7,723 nt of DNA, from the NCBI GenBank assembly GCA_027083485.1, contig JALWOO010000444.1, positions 11,586-19,308 of the forward strand, in the 5' to 3' direction. The translations under genes and the position numbers were made by a program. Shown piece by piece: positions 6,755 through 7,723 of this stretch (positions are counted from its first letter, which is position 1; every line of letters starts with the position of its first letter). This DNA comes from Amylibacter sp. (GTDB lineage: Bacteria; Pseudomonadota; Alphaproteobacteria; Rhodobacterales; Rhodobacteraceae). The notes beneath the pieces are model-generated. The model did not search any database and was not told the origin of the DNA. It worked only from the letters and a program-made list of their open reading frames with translations.

Positions 6755-7230
6755 CCCAACTCTATGAAAATGCGGAGGATTTTATCGCGCATGTACCGGA
6801 AATGACCCCTCTGATGGGCCTGGATCTGGGGACAAAAACGATCGGCATTGCGATTTGCGATGCCTTTCGCACCATTGCAACCCCGCGTGAAACCATCCGG
6901 CGCAAAAAATTCGGGCTGGATGCGGCCCGTCTAGAACAGCTGATTGATGGGAACCGCATCACCGGTCTGGTGCTGGGCCTGCCGCGCAATATGGATGGCT
7001 CAGAAGGGCCGCGCTGTCAGGCAACCCGCGCCTTTGCCCGCAATTTTACGCAACGGCGCGAAATTCCGGTGCTGTTCTGGGATGAGCGCCTGTCTACGGT
7101 GGCCGCCGAACGCGCCTTGATCGAGGCCGATACCTCGCGGGCGAAACGGGCAATGGTGATTGACCATGTGGCGGCGGGCTACATCCTGCAAGGGGCGCTG
7201 GATCGTATGGCGCATCTGCGCCATGGATGA
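6751..7230 (+). CDS. ruvX: RuvX/YqgF-family putative Holliday junction resolvase
   Basis: A 159-residue protein with the RNase H-like fold of the YqgF/RuvX family. Members are proposed Holliday-junction nucleases, and YqgF is also linked to processing of the 16S rRNA precursor; which role applies here is not shown by sequence. Motifs: GLDLGTKTIGIA (23-34) with the first catalytic Asp at 25, LGLPRNMDGSEG (75-86), FWDERLST (109-116) with the acidic pair Asp111/Glu112, and VIDHVAAGYILQ (136-147) with Asp138. The acidic active-site set appears intact and the length is normal, with a roughly 20-residue N-terminal extension before the first strand. The ATG at 6751 overlaps the ccmI stop by four bases and its own stop overlaps the next gene by eight, so all three are probably one message. 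Upstream ATGs in this frame lie inside ccmI and were not used. Confidence 0.93.
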   Translation: MTQLYENAEDFIAHVPEMTPLMGLDLGTKTIGIAICDAFRTIATPRETIRRKKFGLDAARLEQLIDGNRITGLVLGLPRNMDGSEGPRCQATRAFARNFTQRREIPVLFWDERLSTVAAERALIEADTSRAKRAMVIDHVAAGYILQGALDRMAHLRHG

Positions 7231-7435
7231 GGTCTGGAAACGCAATGAACCGGACAGCCCCTGCGTCAAGGTCTGTGTCATGCACCCCGAGGCAAAAATC
7301 TGTATGGGCTGCTTTCGCACCATCGGGGAAATCGGTAATTGGTCAAAAATGGACCGTGCGGAACGTCTGGCCCTGATGGAAATCTTGCCGCATCGCGCCA
7401 GCCAGATCAAAGGCAAGCGCCGTAAACGCCGTTAG
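7223..7435 (+). CDS. DUF1289 family small four-cysteine protein
   Basis: A 70-residue protein of the DUF1289 family, function not established. The family hallmark is visible: SPCVKVCVMHPEAKICMGCFRT, with Cys14, Cys18, Cys27 and Cys30 in a C-x3-C-x8-C-x2-C pattern likely to bind a metal or Fe-S cluster, followed by the I-x-x-W-x-x-M-x-x-A-E-R helix (35-48). The C-terminus is strongly basic (KGKRRKRR), which could favour nucleic-acid contact; that is inference. The start (ATG 7223) overlaps the ruvX end by eight bases; a more upstream ATG (7160) lies deep inside ruvX and gives a non-family N-terminus. The stop TAG at 7433-7435 overlaps the stop of the convergent transporter gene. Confidence 0.88.
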   Translation: MDEVWKRNEPDSPCVKVCVMHPEAKICMGCFRTIGEIGNWSKMDRAERLALMEILPHRASQIKGKRRKRR

Positions 7436-7723
7436 AAAAACGTCTTGCGCAGCATGTTCAACGCCACCAGAATCAGGAAAAACCCGAACATTTTCTTCAG
7501 GGGCTTGGGATCCATGGCATGGGCGATTTTCACCCCGAGCGGGGCCGTCAGCAATGTCATGGAGATCACCACCAGGAAAGCAACAATATTCACATAGCCC
7601 ACTGTAAACGGGGGCAGGTTTTCCAGCGGCGGTTTTGCCAGCAGGAAGCCGGCCACCGATGGCACGGCGATGATTACCCCGAACCCTGCTGCCGTGGCCA
7701 CTGCCCGATGAATGGCGGTGCCG
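7432..7723 (-). CDS. TauE/SafE family membrane transporter, C-terminal part (cut by window edge)
   Basis: The last 96 codons of a TauE/SafE (former DUF81) permease; the start lies beyond the right edge, and the frame stays open to the edge. Visible are AVATAAGFGVIIAVPSVAGF, a characteristic block of the second half of this family, then hydrophobic segments around VGYVNIVAFLVVISM and the terminal FGFFLILVALNML. The APLGVKIAHAMDPKPLKKMFG stretch before the last helix is the conserved C-terminal motif (G-x-x-x-A-H-x-x-x-x-x-x-L-K). Family members export sulfite, sulfoacetate or other sulfonates, or take up organic anions; the substrate here cannot be told. A GTG at 7699-7701 is in frame but is internal, as family-like sequence continues upstream of it. 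It converges on the DUF1289 gene with a four-base overlap. Confidence 0.88.
   Translation of the reverse strand, partial: GTAIHRAVATAAGFGVIIAVPSVAGFLLAKPPLENLPPFTVGYVNIVAFLVVISMTLLTAPLGVKIAHAMDPKPLKKMFGFFLILVALNMLRKTFF

Overview
The window looks like chromosomal DNA of an alphaproteobacterium, most likely Rhodobacterales (Roseobacter-like). The grounds are the near family-typical SoxB and SoxA sequences, the gene order ccmI-ruvX-DUF1289, and moderately GC-rich coding DNA. This assignment rests on recognised protein sequences, not on a search. There are nine genes, two of them cut by the window edges. I see no RNA genes, insertion sequences, CRISPR arrays or prophage.

Region 1 (about 1-5300, minus strand) is a catabolic operon for heterotetrameric sarcosine oxidase. 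In transcription order it reads soxB (beta), a fosA-type gene, soxD (delta), soxA (alpha), soxG (gamma, truncated by the left edge). The complex demethylates sarcosine to glycine and makes H2O2. With tetrahydrofolate present, the methyl carbon leaves as 5,10-methylene-THF; otherwise it leaves as formaldehyde. soxD, soxA and soxG are packed tightly (1-base gap, 8-base overlap). The fosA-type gene sits between soxB and soxD with clear gaps on both sides (88 and 64 bases), as expected for a gene added to a standard soxBDAG cluster.

The fosA-type gene is the most unusual item. It encodes a 136-residue VOC metalloenzyme with the full set of FosA residues I can check: three metal ligands, the potassium-loop motif and the substrate-binding Lys/Arg/Tyr. 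It is therefore predicted to be a glutathione transferase acting on fosfomycin or a similar epoxide/electrophile, apparently co-transcribed with sarcosine catabolism.

Region 2 (5301-5545) is the divergent control region between soxB and ccmI. It holds a direct repeat and an inverted repeat just upstream of soxB, a possible operator.

Region 3 (5546-7435, plus strand) is a tightly coupled housekeeping run: ccmI (cytochrome c maturation), ruvX (YqgF-family nuclease fold) and a small four-cysteine DUF1289 protein, joined by 4- and 8-base overlaps. Region 4 (7432-7723, minus strand) is the C-terminal part of a TauE/SafE membrane transporter. It converges on the DUF1289 gene so closely that the two stop codons overlap.
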